A stretch of 33,242 nucleotides of DNA from an uncultured Pseudomonadota bacterium (GCA_903908265.1 CAIVRI010000104.1:1-33242), one strand, 5' to 3'; counted from the stretch's first letter, positions 1 to 9,132 are shown. Numbers and translations are program-made. Notes: generated from the letters alone by a model not told the origin.

Positions 1-1
1 A

Positions 2-214
2 CGGCCGATCATCATGACCTCGCTAGCATTTGGGTGCGGTGTGCTGCCGCTGGCGTTGGCCACCGGCGCTGGCTCTGGCGCCCAACGCGCCATCGGCAAC
101 GCCGTCGTCGGCGGCATGCTGACCGCAACCGGCTTGGCGATCTTCTTTGTACCGCTGCTGTTCGTGCTGGTCGAGACTACAGCGGCCCGACTACAGCGAC
201 GTACGATCCCTTGA
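2..214 (+). CDS. RND multidrug efflux transporter, C-terminal end (partial)
   Basis: This is the last ~70 residues of an inner-membrane RND (AcrB/MexB-type, HAE1) efflux pump, open at the left edge of the window. The reading frame begins [20 protein letters not shown] and continues through [18 protein letters not shown] to [12 protein letters not shown]. This is the highly conserved last transmembrane part of drug-proton antiporters of this family, including the final helix and the FVP motif. A short basic tail (RLQRRTIP) follows, which is shorter than the cytosolic tail of E. coli AcrB. The rest of the gene, and normally a membrane-fusion protein gene, should lie upstream outside the window. 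It converges with the minus-strand secreted protein, with only about 20 bases between stop codons. The family call is secure; the substrate cannot be read from this piece. Confidence 0.9.
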   Translation, partial: RPIIMTSLAFGCGVLPLALATGAGSGAQRAIGNAVVGGMLTATGLAIFFVPLLFVLVETTAARLQRRTIP

Positions 215-235
215 TCGCACGTCGCGGCCCACCAC

Positions 236-3200
236 TCAGTCCTCGTCGGCGTTCGCTGTCTTGCCATCCTGGACGGGCGGCAAGGCGGAATTCAGGACAA
301 TGCCAGTGGTCTTCAAGCGGGCATTGATCGACGGCAGCGCGCCAAAGGTTTCGTCGGCACGCACCAACACAGCGGTCGCCTCAGCCAACGTAGAAGCCAG
401 CGCAGCCGCTTGTGCCTCGTTCGGCGGGTAGTCCCCGCGCGCGCTCGCGGCATAGAGCTCTGCGAGCTCGCGCATCAACGAGGCGACACCGCGACCACGC
501 TGCGCTGGCAGCGCGTCGTCACCCACGCTATGCAGGCGCTTTGCATACTGCTCGAGCAGTTCCTGCGCAACCGAGTGGCGGCTGACTTTGGCTTGCGCAA
601 CGGCAATTTGCTGCAGCAACGATTGGATCATCCCGTCATCCGCAGCGGCGCGATCAAAGGCCGTGTAGAGCGGGCGCAAGGCTGCGAATTGCGCCGCAAT
701 GCGCGCGCCCGACGCGCTGTCCATGCGCGGATCTGCACGCACTTCCAACGGCGCACTGACGTGCGCATTGCCGACACGCAACTGCACCGTATAACGGCCC
801 GGCGGCACCATCAGTCCTTCCGGCTCACGCGGCGTACCGTGCACGACTGCTGCGATGGGATAGCCTTTGATCGTTGTCCGCGGCGCTGGCAGTCGCAAAT
901 CCCACACGAGCCGATGCAGGCCAGGCGTTGCCGGTAGCGGGTAATGGATCTTGGCCCACCAGATCGGAATCAAGCCGCGCTCGAGCTCCCGCTGCGACGG
1001 CTCCTGTGGATCCTGATCTGTGTACGCACGGATCAAGTTTCCCTGCGCATCCAATATCTGCAAGCTCACCGGACCACGGACCGCTGCAGGCAGCGCATAG
1101 TCGATCACCGCGCCCGCTGGCGGATTTTCCCCGACCGGCTCGTCAGGTGCGATCGGTGTATCACTCCAGGTGCTGCGCGCCACGCGCACGGCAGGCGTGG
1201 GTGGCACCAGCCAGGCCTGATCGAATACCCCCGGCTGCCAAGCGCGTAGTCGGGCGATATCGTCCAGCACCCAAAAACCCCGCCCGTGCGTCGCCACGAT
1301 CAGATCCGCATCCTTGACCAAGAGGTCACGCGCCGAGGTGTGCGGTAGATTGTTGTTCAAGGACAGCCAATGCGCACCGTCATCCCACGAGACATAGACG
1401 CCTCGCTCCGTGGCGGCATAGAGTAGACCCGCACGTACGGGGTCTTCGCGCACGGCGTTGACAGGACCGGCGAGATCCAGACCCTGCGTAATCGCCTGCC
1501 AATGGGCACCCCCATCCCGCGTGCGATACAAGTAGGGCTGCAGGTCATCCAATCGCAGACGGCTGACCGACACGTACGCCACTTGGGGATCGAAATGCGA
1601 GGCCTCAATTTGCGTCACTTTGCTCCATGACGTGAGCGCGGGTGGTGTGACGTCCTGCCAGTGCGCCCCCTCATCCTCGGTGCGCCAAACCAAACCATCC
1701 TCCGTACCGGCCCATATCAGACCCGGACGCAGGCCAGATAAGCCGAGCGCATACAGTGCACCGCGCTGCTGCGCGGCATCCGGTGGGTGTCGGTCGCCCA
1801 CACTGGCGGGCATCTGCGGCTGCGGACGGGACAGTTCGGGACTGATGATGGTCCAATGCTCCCCCCCGTCACTAGTGCGAAATAAGCGACTGGCGGCGAA
1901 ATACAGCACGTGTGGATCCAGCGGCGAGAACAGCAACGGCTCGGTACGGACGGTACGAATGCCCGCTGACTTACCCACAAACGGTGTAATGTTCTCGACC
2001 CGCCCAGTCGAGACATGGAAGCGCGTGACCTCGTTACGCCCCGCCCCATAAATCAAATCCGGATTGAGTGGATCTGGCGCCACGTAGCCGTACTCCATCG
2101 CACCCACCGGGTGCCAATCGCGCTCCGTGATTGCACCGTCATTGCCGCGGCTGGAGATACAGACCGAACCACTCTCCTGCTGCCCGGAGCACAGGCGGTA
2201 AGGAAAACCGGCGGTCGCACTGACGTGGTACAGCTGCGCGGTCGATTGCACCAACAAACTCGACCAAGTGCGGCCCGCATTCTGCGTCATGAGCGCGCCC
2301 TGATCACCAACCAGGGCGATCACCTTGCCATCATCGGGGCTTACCCAGAGATTCTGGTAGTCATCACCACCCGGACCACCACGCAGATAAGTGAAGGTGT
2401 GGCCGCCATCGTGCGATTGCATCGCCACAATACTGGCGGTATAGATCGTGTCGGGATCTTTGGGATCAACACGCACCAGCGCATGATCGCCGCCACCGAT
2501 CCGCAACACAGCGCGTGGATCGTCCGTAGTCTGGGCAAAATGGCCGCCGCCATCGTCTGAACGCCACAGACCAAGACCCGCTGCGGAGGTGTAGCCGCCC
2601 GGATCGGTCGTCGCCACCATGGCATACAAGCGCTCCGGCCGACTCGGCGCAATCGACAAATTGATCTGCGTCGTGTTGTTTGGAAAATCCTGACCGAGAC
2701 GGGTCCAGTGATCGCCACCGTCCTGCGATCGGTACAGTCCACTGGAAGTGCCGTGGTATTCGTTATTGTCCTCCCAAGGACCGAGACGATCTTCCCAGAG
2801 GGTCGCGTACACAGTGTCCGGGTGCTGCGGGTCAATGACCACCCCGTTCGCACCGGTATGTGCATCCAGGTGCAGCACCAACTGCCAAGTGCGACCGCCG
2901 TCGCGTGACCGGTACACGCCGCGGTCCTCGTTCGCACCAAAGGGATGCCCCAGAACCGCCGCGTAGACGGTCTCGGGGGTGCGCGGATCAATCGCAATCT
3001 CCGGGATCTGCTGCGCATTGTCCAAGCCCAGATGACGCCAGTGCTGACCGCCATCGTCCGAGCGGTACATGCCATCGCCAACCGACAAGTCCGGGCGGTG
3101 CAGCCCTTCGCCACTGCCCACGTACAGGGTATCGGGCGCAGAGGGCGCCACCGCTATGGCACCTATCGACTGGGTAGGCTGGTCATCGAAGATCGGACGC

Positions 3201-3460
3201 CAAGTGCGCCCAGCGTCGTCGGTCTTCCAGACCCCGCCGTTGACAGCACCGATATACAGCGTCGCAGGCCTGCCGGGGACGCCAGCCACCGCGCGCGTGC
3301 GCCCCCCGCGGAACGGCCCCACGTTGCGCCATTGCAGACCATCCAGCACCGCGGCAGGTCCCGTCTCCGGGGCCGCGTGTGCCACCACGCACAGGAGTGC
3401 GGCGCATAACATCAACACCGACCCACCGATCCATCGACCCACAGCAAATGTCCGCAACAT
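236..3460 (-). CDS. Large secreted VPS10/sortilin-like BNR (Asp-box) repeat protein
   Basis: A 1,074-residue exported protein usually annotated as 'glycosyl hydrolase' or 'WD40/YVTN/BNR-like repeat-containing protein'. The start is the ATG at 3460, because AGGAGG lies six bases upstream and a signal peptide follows (residues 1-30, ending VVAHAA). The longer frame to 3526 adds 22 residues before the signal peptide. The mature part opens with RNVGPFRGGRTRAVAG and IGAVNGGVWKT, typical of this family. I count about eleven Asp-box motifs (KTDDAGRTW, RSDDGGQHW, RSRDGGRTW, RSQDGGDHW, RTSDGGEHW, RTEDEGAHW and others), which form the edges of sortilin-type beta-propellers. About 300 residues at the C-terminus (including RLVWDLRLPAP) form a separate region, probably Ig-like. 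No glycosidase active site was identified, so the hydrolase label is weak. It probably acts in the periplasm or outside the cell; the ligand is unknown. Confidence 0.85.
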   Translation of the reverse strand: MLRTFAVGRWIGGSVLMLCAALLCVVAHAAPETGPAAVLDGLQWRNVGPFRGGRTRAVAGVPGRPATLYIGAVNGGVWKTDDAGRTWRPIFDDQPTQSIGAIAVAPSAPDTLYVGSGEGLHRPDLSVGDGMYRSDDGGQHWRHLGLDNAQQIPEIAIDPRTPETVYAAVLGHPFGANEDRGVYRSRDGGRTWQLVLHLDAHTGANGVVIDPQHPDTVYATLWEDRLGPWEDNNEYHGTSSGLYRSQDGGDHWTRLGQDFPNNTTQINLSIAPSRPERLYAMVATTDPGGYTSAAGLGLWRSDDGGGHFAQTTDDPRAVLRIGGGDHALVRVDPKDPDTIYTASIVAMQSHDGGHTFTYLRGGPGGDDYQNLWVSPDDGKVIALVGDQGALMTQNAGRTWSSLLVQSTAQLYHVSATAGFPYRLCSGQQESGSVCISSRGNDGAITERDWHPVGAMEYGYVAPDPLNPDLIYGAGRNEVTRFHVSTGRVENITPFVGKSAGIRTVRTEPLLFSPLDPHVLYFAASRLFRTSDGGEHWTIISPELSRPQPQMPASVGDRHPPDAAQQRGALYALGLSGLRPGLIWAGTEDGLVWRTEDEGAHWQDVTPPALTSWSKVTQIEASHFDPQVAYVSVSRLRLDDLQPYLYRTRDGGAHWQAITQGLDLAGPVNAVREDPVRAGLLYAATERGVYVSWDDGAHWLSLNNNLPHTSARDLLVKDADLIVATHGRGFWVLDDIARLRAWQPGVFDQAWLVPPTPAVRVARSTWSDTPIAPDEPVGENPPAGAVIDYALPAAVRGPVSLQILDAQGNLIRAYTDQDPQEPSQRELERGLIPIWWAKIHYPLPATPGLHRLVWDLRLPAPRTTIKGYPIAAVVHGTPREPEGLMVPPGRYTVQLRVGNAHVSAPLEVRADPRMDSASGARIAAQFAALRPLYTAFDRAAADDGMIQSLLQQIAVAQAKVSRHSVAQELLEQYAKRLHSVGDDALPAQRGRGVASLMRELAELYAASARGDYPPNEAQAAALASTLAEATAVLVRADETFGALPSINARLKTTGIVLNSALPPVQDGKTANADED

Positions 3461-3563
3461 GTCGACCCTCCTGTAGTTAGACCGTCGAGAATACACGCAG
3501 TCATCACCGCAGAGGCAATCGGGCACGGATCGGGGTACGCTAGGGATAGTCTTGAAAGGAGAG

Positions 3564-4445
3564 ATGGTGAGAACGGTCCGGTTCGCCCCTCTGCAATTTG
3601 CCTGTTCGTGGGATCAGGCCGCGACCCTTGATACCGCCGAAGCGCTGGTGCGCGCGGCTGCCGGTGGCGGCGCGCAGGTGATCCTGCCGCCGGAACTATT
3701 TGAAACACCGTACTTTTGTTCCGTCCAAAAGCCAAAATTCCTGCACTTGGCGCAGCCGCTCAAGAACCATCCCACCATCGAACGATTTCGCGCCGTTGCG
3801 CGCGAATTAGGTGTCGTGCTGCCGGTCTCGGTTTTTGAATTGGCAGGACCTGCGCGTTTTAACACCACGGTGGTGCTCGATGCCGATGGTCGCACCGCCG
3901 GGGTCTACCGCAAAAGTCACATCCCACAGAACCCCGGTTACGAGGAAAAATATTATTTCTCCCCCGGCGACTCAGGCTTCAAAGCGATGGATACCGCGTA
4001 TGGGCGCCTAGGTCTTGCGATCTGTTGGGACCAATGGTTCCCGGAAGCGGCGCGCGCACTGGTCTTGGATGGGGCCGAATTTCTGCTCTACCCGACAGCC
4101 ATCGGCAGCGAACCGAGCGATCCTGGGTATGACTCCATGGCGCACTGGCGCATGGTGATGCGCGGCCACGCCGCCGCTAACCTGGTCCCCGTCATCGCCG
4201 CCAACCGGATCGGTACGGAAATCGAGGGTGACACCGCGCTGACGTTCTACGGCGCATCCTTCGTCGCCGGCCCAACCGGCGCACTCGTTGCCGCGGCCAA
4301 CCGCACGGATCAAGGCAGTTGGATCGTGCCCTTTGACTTGGACGCCATACGCGAACTGCGCATGACTTGGGGTGTCTTCCGCGACCGTCGCCCCGACCTG
4401 TATGGCGCGCTGACGACGCTCGATGGGCAATCCCCGCATACCTGA
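3564..4445 (+). CDS. aguB: N-carbamoylputrescine amidase-like carbon-nitrogen hydrolase
   Basis: A nitrilase-superfamily amidohydrolase (about 293 residues) that most resembles AguB, which converts N-carbamoylputrescine to putrescine, CO2 and ammonia in arginine-to-polyamine metabolism. With residues numbered from a TTG at 3552, the catalytic triad is visible: Glu48 (PPELFETPYF), Lys121 (YRKSHIP) and Cys158 (ICWDQWFPEAAR). The stretches EKYYFSPGD, LLYPTAIGSEP and GHAAANLVPVIAANRIG are also AguB hallmarks. The TTG at 3552 is unlikely as a start because it overlaps the purine-rich ribosome-binding site AAAGGAG (3555-3561). The ATG at 3564 is chosen; the GTG at 3567 has better spacing and is an equal candidate. 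The usual partner agmatine deiminase (AguA) is not in the window. The gene is divergent from the BNR protein gene, 103 bases away, and is followed closely by a secreted-protein gene. Confidence 0.87.
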   Translation: MVRTVRFAPLQFACSWDQAATLDTAEALVRAAAGGGAQVILPPELFETPYFCSVQKPKFLHLAQPLKNHPTIERFRAVARELGVVLPVSVFELAGPARFNTTVVLDADGRTAGVYRKSHIPQNPGYEEKYYFSPGDSGFKAMDTAYGRLGLAICWDQWFPEAARALVLDGAEFLLYPTAIGSEPSDPGYDSMAHWRMVMRGHAAANLVPVIAANRIGTEIEGDTALTFYGASFVAGPTGALVAAANRTDQGSWIVPFDLDAIRELRMTWGVFRDRRPDLYGALTTLDGQSPHT

Positions 4446-4455
4446 AGGTCACCCT

Positions 4456-5778
4456 ATGTTGCTGCGTATCATTGTGGGCCTGTCCTTGTTGCTTAGCCTC
4501 ATGACAACGGCCGCGGCGGCACCGGAGAACGGACCGGCGGATGCAACCTATGAAAAACCCCAGTGGCATCCCGCAGATGCCCTCACGACCGCAGAGCAAA
4601 AGGGTGACGGCTTTACCGTACGCGATCCGATCACGACCGATGGCCTGATGCCCCGCTACGTCATCGACGCGCAATCGGGCGTATTGCACGCCTATGGGCA
4701 CGCCGGTCTTTTGGCGCGACTGCGCGAAGTGAGAGCACTCGCGGTGGCCACCCACACGAGCGACCTAGCGGTGGTGGCCGGCGCCGCCGGCCGCCATGTC
4801 AAGAACAGCATCCATAGCGTCGGCGCGGCCGCGAGCAATCCCATAGGCGTCGTCACGGGCATCCCGCATGGGATCGTGAATCTATTCAAAGGAACGGCGG
4901 CGCAAGTGCGCGAATTTGGGCGTGATGCACAACAGACTATCGATGCACCAAAGACGACGGACGAGGACGGCGCGGGCACGCCCAACACGACACGGGCTGC
5001 ACACGCCGCGCGTCGTTACGCGGACCACTACTTGGGTGTGTCGGCCGACGAGCGGGCCTGGTACGCGCGTCTGGGTGTGGACCCATACACTGACAACCTG
5101 CCGCTGCAGCGGGCCGTGCAGCATCTCGCCCACGTAGAGACCGCGACTTCACTGGGCCTGCGCATCGCCTCGTTGCCCGCCATTCCCTACGCCGGCAACC
5201 TGCAGCGCGTCATGGATGCCATCTACACAGAAGACCCGGCCGTTCTGCGCGAACAGCGCCGCGCCACCCTACTGGGCTATGGCCTGAGCGCCGACGAAAT
5301 CGAACACTTCGAAAATACCGCAGCGCTCAGCCCCACGCGACAGCATCGATTGGCCACCGGCGCCGCGAGCCTGACCGGCGTCACGGGCCGTGATGCGTTG
5401 TTTCGACACGCGGCCGAATTGCAATCGGAGGATGAGGCGGAGATCTATGTCAGCAGTGTCGAGCAACTGGCCGTACTGCATCAGCAGCGCCCGTTGTCGT
5501 CGCTGCTCGCCGCATTGCGCTTACCTGGGGGACTACTCGCTGATGGCGAAGGCTGCGTCGTCGTCGCGGCGGTAGAGTCGATCTATTGGACCCCTCTGGT
5601 CGACGCGGCAGAGCAACTGCTGCGCAGTGCGCTGCCGACGACAAGCCACCCCGCCGTCCTCTACGTCACTGGGAGCGTCAGCGATGTAGCCAGCGCCCAA
5701 CTCAGGTCACGCGGTTGGGGTGTGCGCCCCCATGCCTTTACAGCACCCACGGCCGCCGCCGCAGACACGCTACCGTAG
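4456..5778 (+). CDS. Secreted protein of unknown function
   Basis: I do not recognise this 440-residue protein. The start is the ATG at 4456, 10 bases after the aguB-like stop, preceded by GAAGGT. The longer frame from 4423 would overlap the aguB-like gene and bury the signal peptide. Residues 1-22 form a clear signal peptide (MLLRIIVGLSLLLSLMTTA followed by Ala residues). A glycine- and valine-rich segment near residue 115-145 (NPIGVVTGIPHGIVNLFKG) could be membrane-active or a loop. The central and C-terminal parts are rich in Ala, Leu, Arg and Glu and probably helical. A motif YLGVSADERAWYARLGVDPYT occurs around the middle of the chain. The C-terminus contains a beta-alpha pattern (AVLYVTGSVSDVASAQLRSRGW). 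No catalytic motif was seen. The 10-base spacing suggests co-transcription with the amidase gene, but a functional link is not evident. Confidence 0.8.
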   Translation: MLLRIIVGLSLLLSLMTTAAAAPENGPADATYEKPQWHPADALTTAEQKGDGFTVRDPITTDGLMPRYVIDAQSGVLHAYGHAGLLARLREVRALAVATHTSDLAVVAGAAGRHVKNSIHSVGAAASNPIGVVTGIPHGIVNLFKGTAAQVREFGRDAQQTIDAPKTTDEDGAGTPNTTRAAHAARRYADHYLGVSADERAWYARLGVDPYTDNLPLQRAVQHLAHVETATSLGLRIASLPAIPYAGNLQRVMDAIYTEDPAVLREQRRATLLGYGLSADEIEHFENTAALSPTRQHRLATGAASLTGVTGRDALFRHAAELQSEDEAEIYVSSVEQLAVLHQQRPLSSLLAALRLPGGLLADGEGCVVVAAVESIYWTPLVDAAEQLLRSALPTTSHPAVLYVTGSVSDVASAQLRSRGWGVRPHAFTAPTAAAADTLP

Positions 5779-5801
5779 TGGCTGCAAGCCGCCGTACACA
5801 T

Positions 5802-6893
5802 TTACAGCTCCAGCAGCACGGACTCCACCGCCGCTACGGCCCCGGCCATGCCGCGCTCACCCAGTTGCCCCATACAACCGACCCGGAAGGTCTCGAGTGT
5901 CGTCAACTTCCCCGGATACAAAATATAGCCACGCGCCTTGACGGCATCGTAGAAGCGCTTAAATGCGTAGTTTGGAATGGCCGGCGCATGAAAGGTCACG
6001 ATGATGGGCGCCTGCACGGCCGGCGCTAAGAAGCTGCGCATGCCTAGCCGCCCCATGCCCTCGATCAGGAGGCGACAGTTCTCTGCGTAACGGGCTCCTC
6101 GCGCGGACTGTCCACCTTCAGCAAGGAACTGTTCGATCGCACAGTCGAATGCTGCGACCACGTGGGTCGGCGGTGTATAGCGCCACTGTGTGGTCTTCTG
6201 CATGTAGACCCACTGGTCGTGTAGATCTAAGGCTAAGGAGCGGCTGTTGTCTTTTGCAGCTTCCAGGGCCGCACGACGCACAATCACAAAGCCCATCCCC
6301 GGGGGCCCCTCGAGACACTTGCCGGAGGCCGCAATCACTGCATCGAAACGAATCTGCCGCGCATCAATCTCCAAGGCACCGAAAGAACTCATCGCATCGA
6401 TGATCAGACCGCGACCGTGCCGCTCGACCACCGCGGCCGCCGCCACCAACGGATTGAGAATGCCCGCGCTGGTCTCACAGTGCACGAGCGCCACGTGCGT
6501 GATCGAGGCATCGGCCGCAAGAGCCGTATCGATGTCGGCCGCTACCACCGGCGCATCTTCCGCGTAGTCGATGGTCGTAACGTGCAAACCGAGCAGCCGA
6601 CTGATGCGCGCGATGCGCTGACAGTACGCGCCATTTTGCGGCACGAGCACATGACCGCCCTGGCGTGGCACCAAGGTGCCGATGGCCGCTTCGACCGAGA
6701 ACGTGCCACTGCCCTGCATCGGCACGCACTCGTGTGAACCTTGGCCATGGACGATGGCGACCAGTCGCTCCCGAATACGTGCCGTGATCACATTGAAATC
6801 CGCGTCCCACGAGCCCCAATCCCGCAGCATCGCCTCCTTGGTCTGGCGCGCAATGGTCAAAGGGCCTGGGGTCAGCAGATACGGCACGGGCAT
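5802..6893 (-). CDS. phnW: 2-aminoethylphosphonate:pyruvate transaminase
   Basis: A PLP enzyme (363 residues, normal for PhnW) that moves the amino group of 2-aminoethylphosphonate to pyruvate, giving phosphonoacetaldehyde and alanine, the first step of AEP breakdown. The start [22 protein letters not shown] is characteristic. The phosphate-binding GSGTF lies at residues 61-65, the PLP-ring Asp166 in [11 protein letters not shown], the Schiff-base Lys192 in [12 protein letters not shown], and a substrate-carboxylate/phosphonate Arg near 337 in [11 protein letters not shown]. The ATG at 6893 has GTAGGAG six bases upstream. The gene is divergent from the GntR-family regulator gene, with an operator-like palindrome between. 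PhnY and PhnA are encoded downstream of that regulator, so the product is probably oxidised to phosphonoacetate rather than cleaved by PhnX, which is absent here. Confidence 0.95.
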   Translation of the reverse strand: MPVPYLLTPGPLTIARQTKEAMLRDWGSWDADFNVITARIRERLVAIVHGQGSHECVPMQGSGTFSVEAAIGTLVPRQGGHVLVPQNGAYCQRIARISRLLGLHVTTIDYAEDAPVVAADIDTALAADASITHVALVHCETSAGILNPLVAAAAVVERHGRGLIIDAMSSFGALEIDARQIRFDAVIAASGKCLEGPPGMGFVIVRRAALEAAKDNSRSLALDLHDQWVYMQKTTQWRYTPPTHVVAAFDCAIEQFLAEGGQSARGARYAENCRLLIEGMGRLGMRSFLAPAVQAPIIVTFHAPAIPNYAFKRFYDAVKARGYILYPGKLTTLETFRVGCMGQLGERGMAGAVAAVESVLLEL

Positions 6894-6953
6894 GGCGGGC
6901 TCCTACGGGTACGCAGTACGGTGCGCCGGGGGGTCTGGCGAGCCGTTCGGAAT

Positions 6954-6983
6954 ACTGTAAACTCCCAAAGTGTCATCTGTCGA
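6954..6983 (-). promoter_or_regulatory. Candidate phnW promoter overlapping the operator
   Basis: Read on the minus strand, TCGACA (6983-6978; five of six bases match TTGACA) is followed after 18 bases by TACAGT (6959-6954; four of six match TATAAT). The -35 box is inside the 8-bp palindrome TGTCGACA, so a bound regulator would cover it. The phnA promoter uses the same arrangement, which raises its plausibility. The spacing is slightly long and the -10 is weak, so this is a suggestion rather than a firm call. Confidence 0.4.
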
Positions 6984-6989
6984 CACTTT
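6967..6989. promoter_or_regulatory. Operator-like inverted repeat, site 1 (phnW / regulator gap)
   Basis: A perfect inverted repeat AAAGTGTC-N7-GACACTTT. It also contains the self-complementary octamer TGTCGACA at 6978-6985. The 15-mer at 6971-6985 (TGTCATCTGTCGACA) recurs with one change at 9135-9149 upstream of phnA. Palindromes with GTCGAC-type cores are common for FCD-type GntR regulators, so this is the likely binding site of the adjacent GntR protein. The arrangement would allow control of phnW and autoregulation. Confidence 0.72.
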
Positions 6990-7026
6990 AAGGCGACCTG
7001 TTGGGGCGCCGGACCGAGGACCTGCC

Positions 7027-7719
7027 GTGACCGACGCTGCGACCCCCCTGCAGATTTTGCAAGCCCATTCCCTGCCCTCGGCCGTGCAGGCGGAGATCGA
7101 GCGGCTGATTCTGGCCGGCACGCTGCCGGTAGGCCAGCGCATTAACGAAGTGTCTCTGGCCGAACGCTTCGGCACCAGCCGCGGCCCCGTGCGCGAGGCG
7201 CTACGCGCGCTGGAGGAATGCGGCATCGTCCGTTCCGCGCGCAACCGCGGCGTGTTCGTGCGCGAAGTCACCTTGGTCGAGGCAGATGAAGTCTATGACC
7301 TGCGGGAAGTGCTCGATGAGTTCATCGGCCGCCGCTTGGCCGAACGGATCGATGAGGCCGCGCTACAGCGCCTCAAAGCCTTGCTCGCCGCAATGACTAC
7401 GGCCACCAGCGCGCAGGACGTGCAGGGCTACCACACGCTTAACATCCTGTTTCATGACGTCTTGGTCGATGCGGTCGGCAACAGTCATCTCTCCGCTACC
7501 TATCGGCGTCTGACGCGGGAGTTGTTGCTGTATCGCCTGCGCGGCCTGACCGAAGGCGGCGGCTTGGCCGTTTCGGTGGACGAGCATGCGCGTATCGTGG
7601 AGGCCATTGAAGCACGAGATCCTGCGCGCGCAGGGCGCCTGCTACGCGCGCATGCCGCCGACAGTCGCGCCCGGATGCACAAGGCCGCAGGTCCGACCGT
7701 GCTGCGCGTCACGCGATGA
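7027..7719 (+). CDS. GntR-family (FadR/FCD) regulator of aminophosphonate use
   Basis: A 230-residue transcription factor with an N-terminal winged-helix GntR domain (about residues 15-80, including VGQRINEVSLAERFGTSRGP then VREALRALEECGIV) and a C-terminal all-helical FCD ligand-binding domain. FCD metal-site candidates are the Asp in YDLREVLDEF and His residues in ILFHDVLVDAVG, VDEHARIVEA and RAHAADSRARM. It matches the regulator type found beside phnW in phosphonate clusters. The start is the GTG at 7027 with CGAGGA six bases upstream; the longer frame would start at a GTG (6970) inside the operator palindrome, which is implausible. Its stop overlaps the next start as ATGA, so it is translationally coupled to the FAD oxidoreductase. 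It probably binds the two TGTCGACA sites; the effector (AEP or a degradation intermediate) is inferred, not shown. Confidence 0.9.
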   Translation: MTDAATPLQILQAHSLPSAVQAEIERLILAGTLPVGQRINEVSLAERFGTSRGPVREALRALEECGIVRSARNRGVFVREVTLVEADEVYDLREVLDEFIGRRLAERIDEAALQRLKALLAAMTTATSAQDVQGYHTLNILFHDVLVDAVGNSHLSATYRRLTRELLLYRLRGLTEGGGLAVSVDEHARIVEAIEARDPARAGRLLRAHAADSRARMHKAAGPTVLRVTR

Positions 7720-9128
7720 ATCAGCGCACCCGACCGTTTTGGCTAGCGCAGGCGCTGGCCCGTGAAACGGCGGCCTCCGCACGCCCTTTGGAAGCACCGA
7801 TCCGAGCAGAACTGGCGATCGTGGGGGCCGGTTACACCGGCCTTTGGACCGCAATTCTTGCAAAACAAGCACGACCGGAACTGGACATCGTGATCCTTGA
7901 GGCGGATATCGCCGGTGGCGGAGCCAGTGGTCGCAATGGCGGTTGCGTCCTGTCCTGGTCGACAAAACTCCCGTCTTTGCTGCGTCTATATGGGGAAGCT
8001 GAGGGGGTCCGCCTCGCGCGCGCATCCGAACAAGCGATCCTCGATATCGACGCCTTCGTCCGTGCCCACGCGATCGATTGTGACTGGCGTTTGCATGGCA
8101 CGCTGTATACGGCCACCTCCCACGCACAAATCGGCGCCTCGGATGCGGTCATGGCCGCACTGGAGCGCCGCGGCCTGTCACAGTGGACGCGATTGCCGAG
8201 CGAGGAAGTGCGTCGGCGCGCGGGCTCCCGCGCCGCTCTAGAGGGGTGGTACTCGCCCGTTGCCGCCACCGTCCAGCCGGCCCAGCTCGTGCGCGGCTTG
8301 CGCCGCATTGCACTGGCGATGGGCATTCGTCTGTACGAAGGCACCCCGCTATGCAACCTGACCCCCGGACAACCGGTGGTACTGCACACACCGCGCGGTC
8401 AAGTCACGGCGGATCGGGCCGTGATCGCGGTCAACGCGTGGATGGGGACACTATTCCCCGCATTCCGCCGCACCATTGCGATCGTCTCCTCGGACATGAT
8501 CGTGACCGAACCGAACCCTGCGGCAATCGAACGCAGCGGACTGGATCGCGGCTTGGCGGTGCTCGACTCGCGCACCTTCGTGCACTACTACCGCAGCACG
8601 AGCGACGGTCGCTTGATGTTGGGTAAAGGCGGCAACACCTTCGCCTACGGTGGACAGCTGCGCGCCGTGTTCGATGCCCCCTCGCCCTACGCCGCATCAC
8701 TCACCAACACCTTACGACACTTCATACCGGACTTGTCGCACACCCCGATTGCGGCGAGTTGGAACGGCGCCTCCGACCGCTCGGTCACGGGGCTACCCTT
8801 CTTCGGCGCACTGCCCGGACACCGCAACCTGTGGTACGGCTTTGGCTACTCGGGCAATGGCGTCGGACCGTCCCGGATGGGCGGTGAGATCCTCGCGTCG
8901 CTCGCGCTGGGCCTCGACAACGAATGGACCCGTAGCGGCCTAGTCGCCGGGCCCTTGGGCCGCTTCCCGCCCGAGCCGGTACGGTTTTTGGGCTCGCTGC
9001 TCGTCCGGAATGCCATCCGGCGGCAGGAGCGTGCCCAAGACCGCGACCAACCCGTGCGACCCTGGGATCAGTGGCTTGCCGGCTTTGCCGCCAGCGCCGG
9101 CAAGGCCGACAAAGCCGCAGCGCACTAG
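7716..9128 (+). CDS. FAD-dependent aminophosphonate oxidoreductase (DAO family)
   Basis: A 470-residue flavoprotein of the D-amino-acid oxidase/glycine oxidase superfamily. The dinucleotide-binding motif is GAGYTG at residues 37-42, the acidic end of the ribose-binding strand is DIVILEAD, and GASGRNGG at 69-76 is the second FAD contact. The C-terminal FAD region is seen in WYGFGYSGNGVGPSRMGG. This is the 'putative aminophosphonate oxidoreductase' type repeatedly found next to phnW. Some relatives are, to my recollection, reported to oxidise N-alkylated AEP, releasing AEP or phosphonoacetaldehyde. That would let the cell use N-methyl-AEP, which PhnW cannot. The ATG at 7716 overlaps the regulator stop (ATGA), so the two are co-translated. 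The protein ends just before the second operator. The family is secure; the exact substrate is inference from context. Confidence 0.85.
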   Translation: MNQRTRPFWLAQALARETAASARPLEAPIRAELAIVGAGYTGLWTAILAKQARPELDIVILEADIAGGGASGRNGGCVLSWSTKLPSLLRLYGEAEGVRLARASEQAILDIDAFVRAHAIDCDWRLHGTLYTATSHAQIGASDAVMAALERRGLSQWTRLPSEEVRRRAGSRAALEGWYSPVAATVQPAQLVRGLRRIALAMGIRLYEGTPLCNLTPGQPVVLHTPRGQVTADRAVIAVNAWMGTLFPAFRRTIAIVSSDMIVTEPNPAAIERSGLDRGLAVLDSRTFVHYYRSTSDGRLMLGKGGNTFAYGGQLRAVFDAPSPYAASLTNTLRHFIPDLSHTPIAASWNGASDRSVTGLPFFGALPGHRNLWYGFGYSGNGVGPSRMGGEILASLALGLDNEWTRSGLVAGPLGRFPPEPVRFLGSLLVRNAIRRQERAQDRDQPVRPWDQWLAGFAASAGKADKAAAH

Positions 9129-9132
9129 CTCA

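Noticed and set aside
6970-7026. Longer regulator frame starting at GTG 6970
   Set aside because: The first codons would be the operator palindrome itself, and the GTG at 7027 has a good ribosome-binding site and matches the usual family length.
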